Source of the DNA: Symbiodinium natans
Lineage: Eukaryota > Sar > Dinophyceae > Suessiales > Symbiodiniaceae
Assembly (NCBI GenBank): GCA_905221605.1
Contig: CAJNDS010000136.1
Location: 697,001 to 761,000 of the forward strand
Direction: 5' to 3'
Length of the DNA: 64,000 nucleotides
Below the pieces are notes generated by a model. It saw only the letters and a list, made by a program, of their open reading frames with translations, was not told the DNA's origin and ran no database searches. The position numbers were made by a program, and so were the translations under genes. Below are positions 44,401-55,900 of the stretch, one piece after another. Every line of letters begins with the position of its first letter. Position 1 is the stretch's first letter.

Positions 44401-44592
44401 TCCTTAATAGGGATAACAGAACCCCCTATCATAATCCCTGTTAAGGACTGTTCGAATAAGGGGGGATCATCCCAACTTCTATTCAAGCGCCACACCCTTG
44501 ATCAGAGAAGCCTGTGGCTCAGGCACGTGCCCAGGGAGAGGCCGGACTTAGCAGCGCAGTACGACGCCGCAATGTCCACTGGCAGCAAATGA
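38486..44592 (+). CDS. Cluster of exon-like segments ending at a stop (unassigned)
   Basis: Segments with AG acceptors and open frames: 38486-38504, 38609-38680 (WILGLAQRAAKCEAFA in one frame), 39178-39238 (AHSALFCAEAKDCDEGF), 40746-40820, 42556-42634 (TLSLEESTASYEDWQSC), 42970-43013, 43170-43233 (GEGEACELLPASAWR), 44070-44148 and 44222-44382, and 44487-44592 ending RHVPRERPDLAAQYDAAMS and TGA. A family-3 element (44386-44477) separates the last two, consistent with an introner. Phases were not closed and intronic open frames are common in this window, so this is only a plausible gene. Confidence 0.3.
38685..39158 (+). mobile_element. Family 7 element, five tandem copies
   Basis: Units of about 90-100 bp, ATATCCCCCTTGGGG ... 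AACCCAAGAGGATATTAA ... AAGGTTCTAAGGGGAGTATAG, repeat five times; the last starts mid-way through a shortened unit at 39058. The left border reads GGCAG then GACTATATCC, a possible GA donor. A single copy with a partial internal duplication is at 46517-46628, bordered by GACCTATATCC and AGTATAG. Confidence 0.75.
40410..40915 (+). repeat. Higher-order CCCTAAA repeat, then a long TTTAGGG array
   Basis: From 40410 to 40730 a compound unit of CCCTAAACCCT and CAACCTCCCCAACAA recurs about seven times. A separate 14-unit TTTAGGG array fills 40820-40915. The 80-bp unique segment between them looks exon-like (see 40746 entry). Confidence 0.9.
43766..43856 (+). repeat. TTTAGGG array
   Basis: Thirteen nearly perfect units. 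Other arrays of comparable purity: 7259-7306 (C strand), 9197-9261 (C), 17240-17281 (C), 40021-40086 (G), 41355-41455 (C), 49536-49603 (G), 50798-50858 (C), 54362-54450 (G), 54903-54985 (G). Confidence 0.95.
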
Positions 44593-44898
44593 CCGCGTAG
44601 GAGTTCGGAAATGTTTATACAAGGAGGGGCCCCCCTAGTTACAAGTAGAGATATAAGGGCCCTAAGTTGGGTTACAAGGATCCTAAATTATAGGTTGTAG
44701 GCCCCTTAACTACAGTTAGTATAGTGGGGGGGGCCCCTCCTTGTAGGGTGTGCTTTGGGATGTTGCCTTTTGAGGGGTTCAGGTTTTTGGTTTTGGGTTG
44801 TGGATGTTCCCCTTATACGAACAGTCCTTAAGAGGGATCGTAGTACCCCCGATGATAATTCTTATTAAGGACTGTTAGTATAAGGGGGCACATCCCAG

Positions 44899-45003
44899 GT
44901 TGTACTGCATGTACCGTAGGCGTAAAAAAAGAGAGAGGGAGCGGGACAGGGAGAAGGAGAGGGAGAAGGAGAGGGAGAGGAAAAGAGAGGCTTTACGGTA
45001 ATG
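44899..45003 (+). CDS. Arg/Glu-rich exon-like segment ending at a stop
   Basis: It starts at the CATCCCAG end of a family-3 element (44804-44898) and encodes RRRKKRERERDREKEREK, stopping at TAA near 45001. Low complexity makes the frame weak evidence, but the placement after an introner end fits a final exon. Confidence 0.25.
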
Positions 45004-45640
45004 AGAATGTTGGACCTCGGCTTTGAAAAATAAATCGCTCTGCCCGATGACGCCAGCGCACCCTCAAGAGAGAATGTGGTCAGGTTTCATGGAGGGCCTG
45101 TTGTGGGGTTTAGGGTGCAGGGCTTGTAAGGGTTTAGGGTTCAGGGATTAGGGGCTTGATGGTGGGTGTCTTTGCAAACAGTCCGATGTTGTGCATCATG
45201 TTTCTGCGCGTCAAAGGTTTCAACAAAATTCGCGCTTGTGCTCTCAAACGGTTGCTCGCGAAGTGCACGCAGTCCTAGTGGCTTGTTTACGATTTTCCGT
45301 GAAACTCAGCTCGTGGTGCCCAAAAACCTGGACCCTTGCGCACATCGATCGCCGTTTTCGTTCGAGATGTTTTCGGTTCGTGGCCAAGCGGCTGCTTCGA
45401 TGTTTTTTTTATCAACAGCCTGGCGGCCTGACAGGAGGCGACACCCGGGGGACGGATTCACTTGGCGTATGGTTTGCTGTGGCTGTGTAAGGGACCACGG
45501 GGATGCAAAGGGATGCAGTTGGCAAGATGGCAGGCAACAAGAGCTCGTCTTGCAGCCTCAGCAGTAACCCCAAACCCTAAACCCTAAACCCCTTTCGCCC
45601 TTTGGGGCCCTAAGCCGACGTGTTTAAAATTTCCGCGCAG

Positions 45641-48600
45641 CTGCCGGAAGGTGCAACCTCGCTGGTCTCCACACGCAGGTTCTACAGGTGAGGTTTGGGC
45701 AGTTTAAGGCTGAGGGTTTGGCTTGGGGTTTAGGGCTTAGGGCCAACTTTGGGCTTAGGGATTAGGGTTTGGGGTTTGGGGTTTACAGTTTCGGGTTTAG
45801 GGCTTAGGGTTTCGCGGAGACTCCCGTACTCGATATACAAGACATGTTCCTCACCATATTAGACCGTTTCCCGGTTCCTATTTTTGAGGGGTGTCCCTAA
45901 CAATCTATTTGGGGCACCGCTGTTTCGGGTGACAGACCCATATTTGGTGCCTCCTACTAAGGAACATTCACTGCAAGTCAGGCCAAGGCTGCGGCAGAAG
46001 AATCCCAAAACCTTGCGTCCCTCGCCACTCCCCCACCAGTTTAGTGTTTAGGGTTGATGGAGGCCTCAACCCCTACACACCTGCCCTGCACCACCCCTAA
46101 ACCCTAAACCCTAAAACCTAAACCCTACACCCCGGCACCTCTCGGGTTAGCTCTTGGGGACGCAGCACCAGTTAGACACAAAGCGAGGGACCCAAAAGCG
46201 GAATTGGGTGCAGGTGCTGCGTTCACCCCATGTGGACCCCGAGAGATGGCCAGCAGACAAGGCGCTCCCAGGATAAGGATGCTGTTCTTGGTCATGCTCT
46301 CGAAATAAGGTTCCCTTTTTGGGGTCCCCTATTTAATACGACATCCTTGGAATAAGGACCCAAAAAAGGGACCCGAATTTCGCGAACGACCCATATAGGG
46401 CGTCGGATGTAGGGTTGGAATAGCATGGTGTGAGGCTTGGGAGGTTCGGGGTGTCAAGGGTTGAAGGCTTATGGGCCGAGGGTTCTTGGCTGACGCTGCG
46501 AGCTCTCAGAACTTGACCTATATCCCCCTTGAGAATTATTTTTCTTTTTGTTTATATAAAATTGTTTATATAAAACCCAAGAGGATATTAAACATTTGTG
46601 TTTTATTAAGGTTCTAAGGGGAGTATAGTGACGTGGAGGTCGTGAGGATGGTCCAGCTCAGACTTTCCTAGGAGGTGTCAGATGCAAGGGCTTTGGGCCA
46701 TGTAACCCTAAACCCTAAACCATAAACCCTAAATGTAGCTGGTTGAGTCGGGTGGATCCCCGGAACCCATGTCCTAAACTCTACTTAAAAACAAAAAACT
46801 CTAGCAGCCCTGAGCCCAGACTTGATTGTTACCCTGCTGAGGCTGGCACCCGAACAGTCGGCCCTGAGTAGCACCTACACCCAATGGCCCATACCTCAGA
46901 ACCCTTGAAAGAAGGCAAGGGAGCATATTTGACAGAGCATCCTTTGTTTCTCCGAAAGAGACCACAAAGATGTGAAGGGACCATATTCAGGGACCATGCA
47001 GCTACCCTAAACCCTAAAACCTCGCCCTAAACCCCTCTAAAACCCCTAAGATTTGTCCCTTGAGTTGAGGGTATGTACCTTAGATTCATGGTTCCTATAT
47101 TCCTAAGTAGCTCCTACATTCCCCTCAGGTCCCTTATAAGGGTTCCCTCATGTAGTCCCCTGAGTGGACATGGGCTGAATGCCCTAAACCCTAATGCCCT
47201 AAACCCTAATGCCCTAAACCCTAAACCCTAAAACCCTAAAACCCTAAAACCCTAAACCCTAAACCCCAAACCCCAAACCCTAAACCCCAGCCAGGACCTG
47301 CCAACAGATTCGCGCAACGGGGACTTCAGGCCCAAGGTGCTTCTGGAACGGGTTTTTGTGGGTCCATGCGGTTTAGGGTTTAGGAATTAGGATTTAGGGG
47401 TCCATGGGTTTGGGGTTTAGGGTTTAGGGTTTGGTTTAGGCTTAACTGTTTAGGGGTCTCTGGGTTTGGATTTTCGTGTTTAAGGGTTTAGGTTCCAGGG
47501 GTCGATGGGTTTAGGGTTTGCGGTTTAGGGGTCTTTGGGTTTGGGGTTTAGGGTCTAGCAAGGGCTTTTTCGGTTTAGGGTTTCGGTTCGACCAGAAGGA
47601 ATCACAGACATGTTAGGCGGTGGGTGAGGGGTTTAGGTTTGCAGAGGAATGAAGCAAAAAGGATTCAGCAAACGAAAGGGAACCCAGGATCTGAGGGCTT
47701 CCTTTGCCAAGAACTCCCAAAACCTGGTCTTCTCTTGGGCTCCTATGAGAGGATTCAGGGATAAGTGAAGAGGTATCAGGAAGAGTGAACCTTAGGACGT
47801 AAACCCTAAGCCCCCCTAAACCCTAAACCCTAAAGGGGAGGCGAGCGTGTGAACTGACTGAGCCGAGCTGGTTGGTTCAGTCGGGGCCGTGCTGGGTAAA
47901 GGAAGTGGTTTAGGGTTTAGGGTTTAGGGGATCCCTCAGTACATGTGGGTCCTGTAGGGGTAGCTTGCTAGGCGCTCATGTATCGGGGACCCCAAAAAAC
48001 CCAGATATCCGAAGCCATGATGCTGCAACTAGAGATCGCAAAGCAAGGGCGCCGTGCTGCCAGACACGCTGAAGTCGCCCACAGGCTCGAGGATGTTCGA
48101 AGGTGTGGGACTGCGGGAGGTCTGGGGGCTCTGTTTTCATTCTCACTTAAAGGGCATACACGTACACCAAGCTACTGGTTCAACAAAAGTTCGGGTTGCC
48201 ATGATTGACGCCTAAACCCTTGATGCTGCGGGGCCTACACCTCCTTTTGGACTTGGGTACGCAGAGGCCAGCAGTCGGGGACCCGAAGGGGTCCTAGCCA
48301 GACCCCCAGCCCTGAACCCATCGCTTATCGATCTTCGCAAGGCATGCCAAGCAACTGGAATGACATCCATGTGCGCTCCCACAAGGACGGGCTGACAAAT
48401 GGTGGCAGTCCCTAAGCCCTACAGGGAGGGGCCCCCTTACTCTACTAACTGTAGTTACCGGGCTTATAACCTAATTTAGATCCTTATATCCCAATTTAGG
48501 GCCCTTATAACCCTACTTAGAACTAGGGGGGCCCCTCCTTGTAAACCCTAAACCCCAAACCCCAAACCCCAAACCCTAAACCCTAAACCGTCTTAGGGCG

Positions 48601-50601
48601 ACTCAGGGACTTCCTTTACTGTGCTACATCTGCGCATGTCCCCTGGGTTTGCAGTTCTGGCAAACAGATTTTTTGAGAGACCCCTTTCAAGGGATGAAGA
48701 CTCGTACCCCTAAGGTTGTACCCCTAAAGGTTTTCCCGTAATATACTTCGAATATGGCCCTTACATACCTTTAGGGTTCCTTAAAAAGGGCCCCAAAACC
48801 CAAGGGGCCAACCTCAAGGGTCCAAGGTAGAACCCCTAGACCCCTGAATTCAGAAGTAGGCCCCCGTGTTCAGGCAGATCTTCAAATAGGGTTATAGGAT
48901 CCTCTCAATATAGGAACCCTAAACCCTAAACCCTAAACCCGATAATAGCCAGGTCAACCCGCAGGTTTCTGCTCAGACCCTTCGCTTTCCAAATAAAAGC
49001 AGGTCGGAAGCTTCGAAATGGTCAGCTTAGGCATGAAGGGCCTATGGGCCGGTTATAGACTGCAGGCTGCATGCCTCCTCTAGCCCTAAACCCTCAACCC
49101 TAAACCCGAAACCCGAAACCCTAAACCCTAAACCCTAAACCCTAAACCCTATAAGCCCTAAACCCTAAACCTGCTGACGGAAGGCCTCCAGCTGTGACAA
49201 GGCTGCCTCGGCCCAGCTGACTCTCAGCTTTTGTTGGCTGGGGTTTAGGGCTTAGGGGGGTTTAGGGTTTAGGGTTTAGGGTTTTGGGTTTTGGGTTTTG
49301 GGTTTTGGGTTTTGGGTTTTGGGTTTTGTGGTAAGGCAGGCATTGGTGAGGAGACCTGCTGCAAGGGGCTTAGGGCTAATTTTTCCCTACCTTAGGCACC
49401 CAAGACATACTTCTTTCGTATGTTGGCTAAGCATCCTGAAAAGGGGAGTTGCCATGAGAACCTAAGAAACGCAGAGGTTGGTCATGGTAGGGCTCTGGGT
49501 TCGCGGTCTAGAGTTCGAGTGGCAGTGTGGGGAAGGGTTTAGGGTTTAGGGTTTAGGGTTTAGGGTTTAGGGTTTAGGGTTTAGGGTTTAGGGTTTAGGG
49601 TTTACACTTGGTACGGAAAGCAGCAAGGGAGTGATTAAGGGGTTTGGGAATCAAGGGCTTCCACAGGTTTAGCCCCGGAGAGCCCCACCAGGACTTTCTG
49701 GCACCTGACTGCAACTACTGCCTGGCGGTTTCAACAAAACCCCAGGTCCCTTTAAACTGTAGGGTTTAAACCTAAACCCTTAATCCTATACCCAAACCCT
49801 AAAACCCTAAACCCTAAAACCCTAAACCCTAAACCCTAAACCCTAAACCCTAAACCTTTAGCTCCAGAAGGCCCCCCCCCTCCAAAACCCAAAAGCCTTT
49901 GATTCCCAGGAAAGAGTTGGCCGCGCACCATGGAGCATCTTGATCTCAACTTTGCATGGCCTTTGTCTAGGCTATATAGCTTATACATGGAGGGGCCCCC
50001 TTACTATACAAACTGTAGTTAAGGGACTTATAACTTAATTTAGGATCCTTATGACCCAACTTAGGGCCCTTGTAACTCTACTTTTAACTACGGGGGGGGG
50101 GGCCCCTCCTTGTAGGCTATATAGCTTATAGTGCTATGGTTTGCACCAGTGTCTCAAGTGACCTATGTACCATGTGCCCTCTAAGACGGGAGTACACCCA
50201 CTAGATGTGGCAAATCGCCAAGTAATAGGCGTGCTATGACGCTAAGCCATACACCCTCAAACTCCAAAACCCTACACCCTCAAACCCTCTAAGCCCCTAA
50301 GCCCTAAACCCTAATTAGCCCTAAACCCTACCCTAAACCCTAAAGCCCTTGAGCCCAAAAACTTTTGGCGTTGGCACCTTCACGAAGACTTAGCGCCGAG
50401 TTGGCTTTTGTCGGAAAACTAGGCTTCAACCTCAAGTTTGCTTTTCAGGCCTGACATTGCGGGTTTCGGGTAGGTCGGGGTTCGGGGTTTAGGGCTGCAT
50501 ATATCTTGCAGCAGCCTCCCGTTGTTTTCACGACCTTACATCCAAAGTCTGCAAAGTTGAGACTGTCTGTTGACCCTGTTGAATCAGCTTTGACATCCTA
50601 A
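45641..50601 (+). CDS. Second cluster of exon-like segments (unassigned)
   Basis: Best segments: 45641-45687 (LPEGATSLVSTRRFY, donor GTGAGG), 45982-46038 (AKAAAEESQNLASLATPPP), 46808-46890 (LSPDLIVTLLRLAPEQSAL), 47295-47370 (DSRNGDFRPKVLLERVF), 48342-48407 (PSNWNDIHVRSHKDGL), 48965-49050, 49396-49470 (APKTYFFRMLAKHPEKG, pyrimidine-rich acceptor), 49692-49745 (DFLAPDCNYCLAVSTKPQ, GT donor), 49910-49970 (ERVGRAPWSILISTLHGL, GC donor) and 50512-50601 (QPPVVFTTLHPKSAKLRL, stop). 49692 and 49910 join in phase 0. No family recognised; several may be chance. Confidence 0.33.
49984..50117 (+). mobile_element. Family 2 hairpin element with 18-bp flanking direct repeats
   Basis: Consensus ends are TACAAGGAGGGGCCCCC and GGGGGCCCCTCCTTGTA with TAACTGTAGTTAAGGG and TAACCCAATTTAGGG inside. 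This copy is flanked by identical 18-bp repeats TAGGCTATATAGCTTATA at 49968-49985 and 50113-50130. Other copies: 11267-11393, 18003-18127, 25440-25564, 34410-34535 (inverted, with an extra half copy to 34602), 41178-41308, 42243-42370, 44619-44747 (inverted), 48420-48543. Confidence 0.85.
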
Positions 50602-50880
50602 GCTTCCCTCAACCCCCAACCTCTAAACCCGAAAGCCCTTACCGCTGAAGCTCCAAACCCAAAAACCCTAAAACCCTCAAACCCCAAAACGCTCTAAACC
50701 CAAAATCGAAGCTTGAGGTTGGAAAGGAAGAGGTTTAAAAAGGAAGTTTCGGGTTTTGGGGGTGGCGACTTCAAGCTCTTCGGAGAAATAAGGGCCCCTA
50801 AACCCTAAACCCTAAACCCTAAACCCTAAACCCTAAACCCTAAACCCTAAACCCTAAAGGGCTTATAGGGGTTGTAGGAG

Positions 50881-52595
50881 GTGCGTGCTGCATGTCTCTG
50901 AGGTGACGCTGCAGCCTTGGCAGGAAACCAAAGAGGAGACCAAGCCTGCCACTGGCACGCACTCGTGCCGGGGTTTAGGGTTTAGGGTTTAGGGTTTGGG
51001 GTTTAGGGTTTAGGGTTTGGGGTTCAGGGTTCAGGGGTTCAGCGTTTCGGACGCGGCAGTTCCTCACTGAAGGGCGCGTCATCTAGCCCCTAAACCCAAA
51101 CCCTATAAACCCTAAGCCCCAAACCGGCTGGAGTTGCAAGCAGATGGCTGACAGTTCATCATGGCAGCAGCCTCCTAAACCCTAAACCCTATAAACCCTA
51201 TAAACCCTCTAAACCCTCTAAACCCTATAAACCCTATAAACCCTATAAACCCTAAACCCTGGCTCTCAGCCATGAACATGGCCCCGCGGAGAGAGGCGTG
51301 CTTCTTGCCACGTAAGGGGTTTCTCTTGGTCCATTTCGGGGTATCCCCTTTTGTATGGTAGCGTTACTACGGAGCCCTACCTTTAGGGCCGATATATGGT
51401 ACGGGAAGAAGAACCACAATTTCCAGAACTACCCTCATGGCGTGATCATCGTTGCCGGGCTTCCTTGCGCCTGAGGGGCACCCACTTGTAGATTGTCGCG
51501 GGCTATAGGTCTTCAGGTTCTTGTAGCTCCAAGTTGCTCAAGATGGCTGGTTTCGGGTTTAGGGTTTAGGGTGTAGGGTTTAGGGACGGTTTCTAGATGC
51601 AACTAGTGCTAGATGCAGCGTTGTGCCAACGGCAGCTCCTTTTCCTGGCGCGGCCCGCGCTGTAATTGTTTGACTAAATGTAAGATGCACCCCACGCGGC
51701 CGATAAACATGCGACGCAGGTTCGGCAAGACTGGATCAGCCGCATCGTGCGACATGGATTGCTCCTCGCCGCACATCAGCTTTGTTCGGACTTATCAACA
51801 AGGCTCTGATTTCTTCGGGGCCGTTGCGGCTTGCGATGCTCGCTTCCATATTTCGTGTTCAGGGCACAGGGTGTAGGCTTACACCACTGCACTACACACT
51901 TAGAGGCTGTCTGAGTCTGCTCAGGTGCTCAGCATGTCGGCACTGCTGCCTTCAATCAGCCCTTTCATCCCTGCATGTGCTACTGCTTCATGGAAGCTAA
52001 ACGCAGACAATAAGGCTAGAACAGAGTAGTTGAGACATTATTCTCGAGCGTCTGAAGTCTGCAGAGTGAGATAGGAGATAGGGTTCCTCCAGAGCCTTCT
52101 CAGGCCTCCCACAAATCTTAGAGATTGCTTTCTGTACTTGGCATATGGGCAAGTTCTAAAGTGCCCAAAAGATTGCTAATGTGTGTAGTGTTCGAAATGC
52201 ATGTATGCATGGACGCATGTATGCATGTATGTATGTATGTATGTATGTATGTATGTATGTATGTATGTATGTATGTGTGCATCCTGGTTTGGCCTGGACT
52301 GGTATGCATGTATACGTGCCTGCAGAGGGGTGGTAGGTTGAGAATGTGAGGCCCTGAGCGGTTAGTCCCTTCATGGTGCTGCGGAAGCCTTGAGCTTCAA
52401 CCCCAAGGCACTGACCCTGCCCCCTAAACCCCGAACCCCAAACCCTAAGCCCTAAGCCAGCTCTCCTACTGCAAGTTTCGGAACCCAGAAGTCCGAAATG
52501 AACAGACCAGGTTCGACTTTTGTGCTTCCATGATGATCTTTGCTCCATGGCTTTCAAAGTCTGCCTTTTTCCTTAGAAGTGCTCCTTCTGCCTAA
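50881..52595 (+). CDS. Third cluster of exon-like segments (unassigned)
   Basis: 50881-50969 (CVLHVSEVTLQPWQETKEET), 51270-51311 (MNMAPRREACFLP, donor GTAAGG), about 51683-51780 (DKHATQVRQDWISRIVRHGL), 52461-52595 (SYCKFRNPEVRNEQTRF, then DFCASMMIFAPWL, stop) and 52694-52740. The 52461 segment has a hydrophobic stretch and could belong to the channel gene. Frames are not linked to each other. Confidence 0.28.
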
Positions 52596-52914
52596 GCCCT
52601 AAACCCCCAAACCCTGAACCCTAAGCTTTAAACCATCTTTAAACCCTAAGCCCTAAGCCCTAAACCCTAACCCTTCTGGTGTAGGGGCTTCAGGGCCTTG
52701 CCGACAGGTTTCGGCTTTGTCGTCACATGGAGAATTGCCAATATGATAAATCACACACATCTATCTATCTATCTATCTATCTAGATTCATTATATTATGT
52801 TATTCATATTCTGCTATATTATGTTGATCTATCTATGTACAAAGAAGTCTAACTATGTGTATATACCTATATATATATATAGAGAGAGAGATAAATAATG
52901 TGGTAGCTCCAAAG

Positions 52915-55900
52915 GTCAACTCCTTCATCATCGCCATGGAGACGCAATGGCTCACCACCAACGCACATGCTCCTGCGACACTGGAGGCAGGCTCTCTATG
53001 ACTTCAAGGATCTTAACTTGGGACCCTCTTTACCTACAGTTTTGCGGGTTATACCTACTAGTTAAGGGTAGTTACTACGAAGCTGTAGGTAAATAGAGTC
53101 CCAGGAAGGGTTTGGCGTGTCGAGTGGGTTGGAGGTCCAAGGTTTGGGGGGTTTGGTAGAGTTTTGGAAGGACACTCGAGAAGTCATCACCGCAGACTCC
53201 AACAAGAGTCTATGGGCAATGTTCTCAGCCGACTCTTGTTGCACTTCCCTAGACCCTGGACCCTAAACCCTAAACCCTAAACCGCCAGGTTCTGAACTAC
53301 ATCTGCTCCTTCTTTTTCTTCGCAGAGCTGCTCCTGCGAATCATGGCGTCTCGTGGCAGCACAGCTCAGGTTCGACGATGAAGTCGACCTAAGCCCATGA
53401 CATTCTGTGGCTTCTCCCAGTATAGTAGGGTTTAGGGTTTAGGGTTTAGGGTTTAGGGTTTGGGGTTTGGGGTTTGGGGTTTAGGGCTTGGGGCCCAAAG
53501 TCCTGAGCAAAAATGGCACTGGGAGGCAGCGACGGGACTTCTGCCTGCAATCCAAGGGCCGAGGCCCTGAGTGAAGGTTTGAGGCACTTGAGGCTTTTTC
53601 GGGCTTCGGGTAACCCTAAACCCCAAACCCCAAACCCTAAACCCTAAATGTAAATCAGGATTCGAGGCTGTGTTCAAAAAGTTGCAGAAGATTCGCAGGG
53701 GCCTGTTTTGGTTCTTGGGGGCAGACTCTGTGCCAGTTCAGGGCTGGCAGCTTTCGACGATACCCAAGGTCCCTAAGGTCCCCCCGGCATTGTTGCTGGG
53801 GCCCAGGAGTTTGGGAGTAAGGCTTAAGGTTTAGGGGTTGGGGTTTGGGGTTGGGTTTAGGGTTTAGGGTCCAGGGTTTGGGGTTCTTCAACCCTAAATC
53901 CGCAGGGGGGGGGGGGGGGGGGGTTTGGTTTGGCGCCTAATTTTTACAGGTAATCCCAAAGCTACCTTAGAACCGGCTCCTAGATCCTGAAGCTGTTTTT
54001 TTGCGTGGATACCCTTAGAAACAAAATCCGGTCGCACCCAGCATCCCGAACGGAACCTCATGTCCTCTGAAAGCCCGAGCCACCCGCGGCTTCGCCCTCA
54101 AGCCCTGCCAAAAAAAACAACCTTTGAACCTTTGAACCCTAAACCCTGAAACCTTTGAACCTTTGAACCCTAAACCCTAAACCCTGAACCCTAAACTCTA
54201 AACCCTAAGCCCTAAACCCTAAACCCTAAACCCTAAACCCTAAACCCTTTGAACCCTGTGAGCCCCATGTAGGCTGGAATATCTTCGACTCCTGCCTTGT
54301 GGCGATCTCGATGACCGACCGAATTGGAAGCCAACGTTGTTTTGTTTCTCCAGGGGTTGGGGTTTAGGGTTTAGGGTTTAGGGTTTAGGGTTTAGGGTCT
54401 AGGGTTTAGGGTTTAGGGTTTAGGGTTTAGGGTCTAGGGTTTAGGGTTTAGGGTTTAAGGTTTGGGTTTGGGGTTTAGGGTTTACAGGGTTTAGGGTATA
54501 GGTTTTAGACGTTGTTGTCTGAAGGCATGTTTCCTTGGACAGGTGTTGAAGAGTCCCGTGTTGAACAAAGTCTGACAAGGGGCCTTAAGGGAACCAGGCT
54601 GAGTGGTTTCGACATCTTCTCGATGGAAACCCCTGCCCTGCGCCCAGTGCGAACGTTTGCCACGTTGAGCTTCCTACCCGGAAGCCTACGAACCCCAGGT
54701 ACTGAAGCCCTAAACCCTCAACCCTGAACTTGGCCAAAACCCTAAACCCTAAACCCTAAACCCTAAACCCTAAACCCTAAAAAGGCCCTAAGAACTAAGC
54801 CCCCCAAAAGGATTATGGATGCCGTGGCTTTGGCCGTTTCTCGGGCTGCCCGGCTTGCCACAGCCGATTTGCACGCATGCCCTGTACATGGTCAGTTCGT
54901 AAGGGTTTAGGGTTTAGGGTTTAGGGTTTAGGGTTTAGGGTTTAGGGTTTAGGGTTTAGGGTTTAGGGTTTAGGGTTTAGGGTTTAAGGTTTAATCATGG
55001 CACCCCTTTTTTGGGGTCCTCAACCCTAAGCCCGAAACCCTCTATTTACAGGGTAATTCCCCAAAAAGGGACCATGATTTTTGAGAAGGGCTCCAGGCTG
55101 TTGGTACGCGGTTCGTGTGCTTGTGGATGTCTTTAAATTCTTACTGGGGGTCGACATCGCTGGCCGCAGGGGCGCAAAACCCTTTTGAACCCTCAAACCC
55201 TTTAAAAGTTATGGTTTACGGTTTCAAGAATCCAAAAACTGGGGGTTTAGGGTCTTACGATTTCTAAGCCTTAAACCCTTTAGAAACACCTAAACCCTAA
55301 GCCCTAAACCCTAAACCCTAAACCCTAAACCCTAGGCAAGAAGCCCTACAGATTCAGTCTTAGGGGCGTGGGTGCTGGGGCAGCTTCAGCTTCATGTGGG
55401 CAGAAAAACCCAACACCAGAAGCTCAAAGTAGCCACATGAGAGATGGTCTTACCTGGGACACTATGTACCTACAGTTTAGTAGTTTGGTAGTAGTTTAGC
55501 AGAAAACTACCCCTGAATGAGAATAGCTATAACCCATTGAACAGTAGGTAAAGAGTCCCAGGTGTTTGCGAGATAACGCCGCCTTGTATTCCATCTAGAT
55601 TTTCTTTTCGGGGGGAGGGGCCTGGGGCCCTAAACCCTGAAACCTAAACCCGAAGCCCTAAACCCTAAACCCTAAACCCTGAACCTGGGGCTCGGGGCCG
55701 CCAAGGAAGCCGAGGGAAGACGCGGCGACAATCACGTTCCGGGTCCGATTTCGGACGGCCGCGTCGGAGCCCCAGGAACAAGGTTGGGTTTGGGGTTTAG
55801 GGTTTAGGGTTTAGGGTTTAGGGTTTAGGGTTTAAAGGGGTTGAGGGTTTGCGGTTTAGGGTTGGGATGCTCCGCCTTATACTAAGAGTCCTGAATAGGG

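Noticed and set aside
45166-45567. Overlapping 133- and 99-codon + strand ORFs
   Set aside because: Two frames are open over the same DNA, neither resembles a family, and no splice or repeat context supports one over the other.
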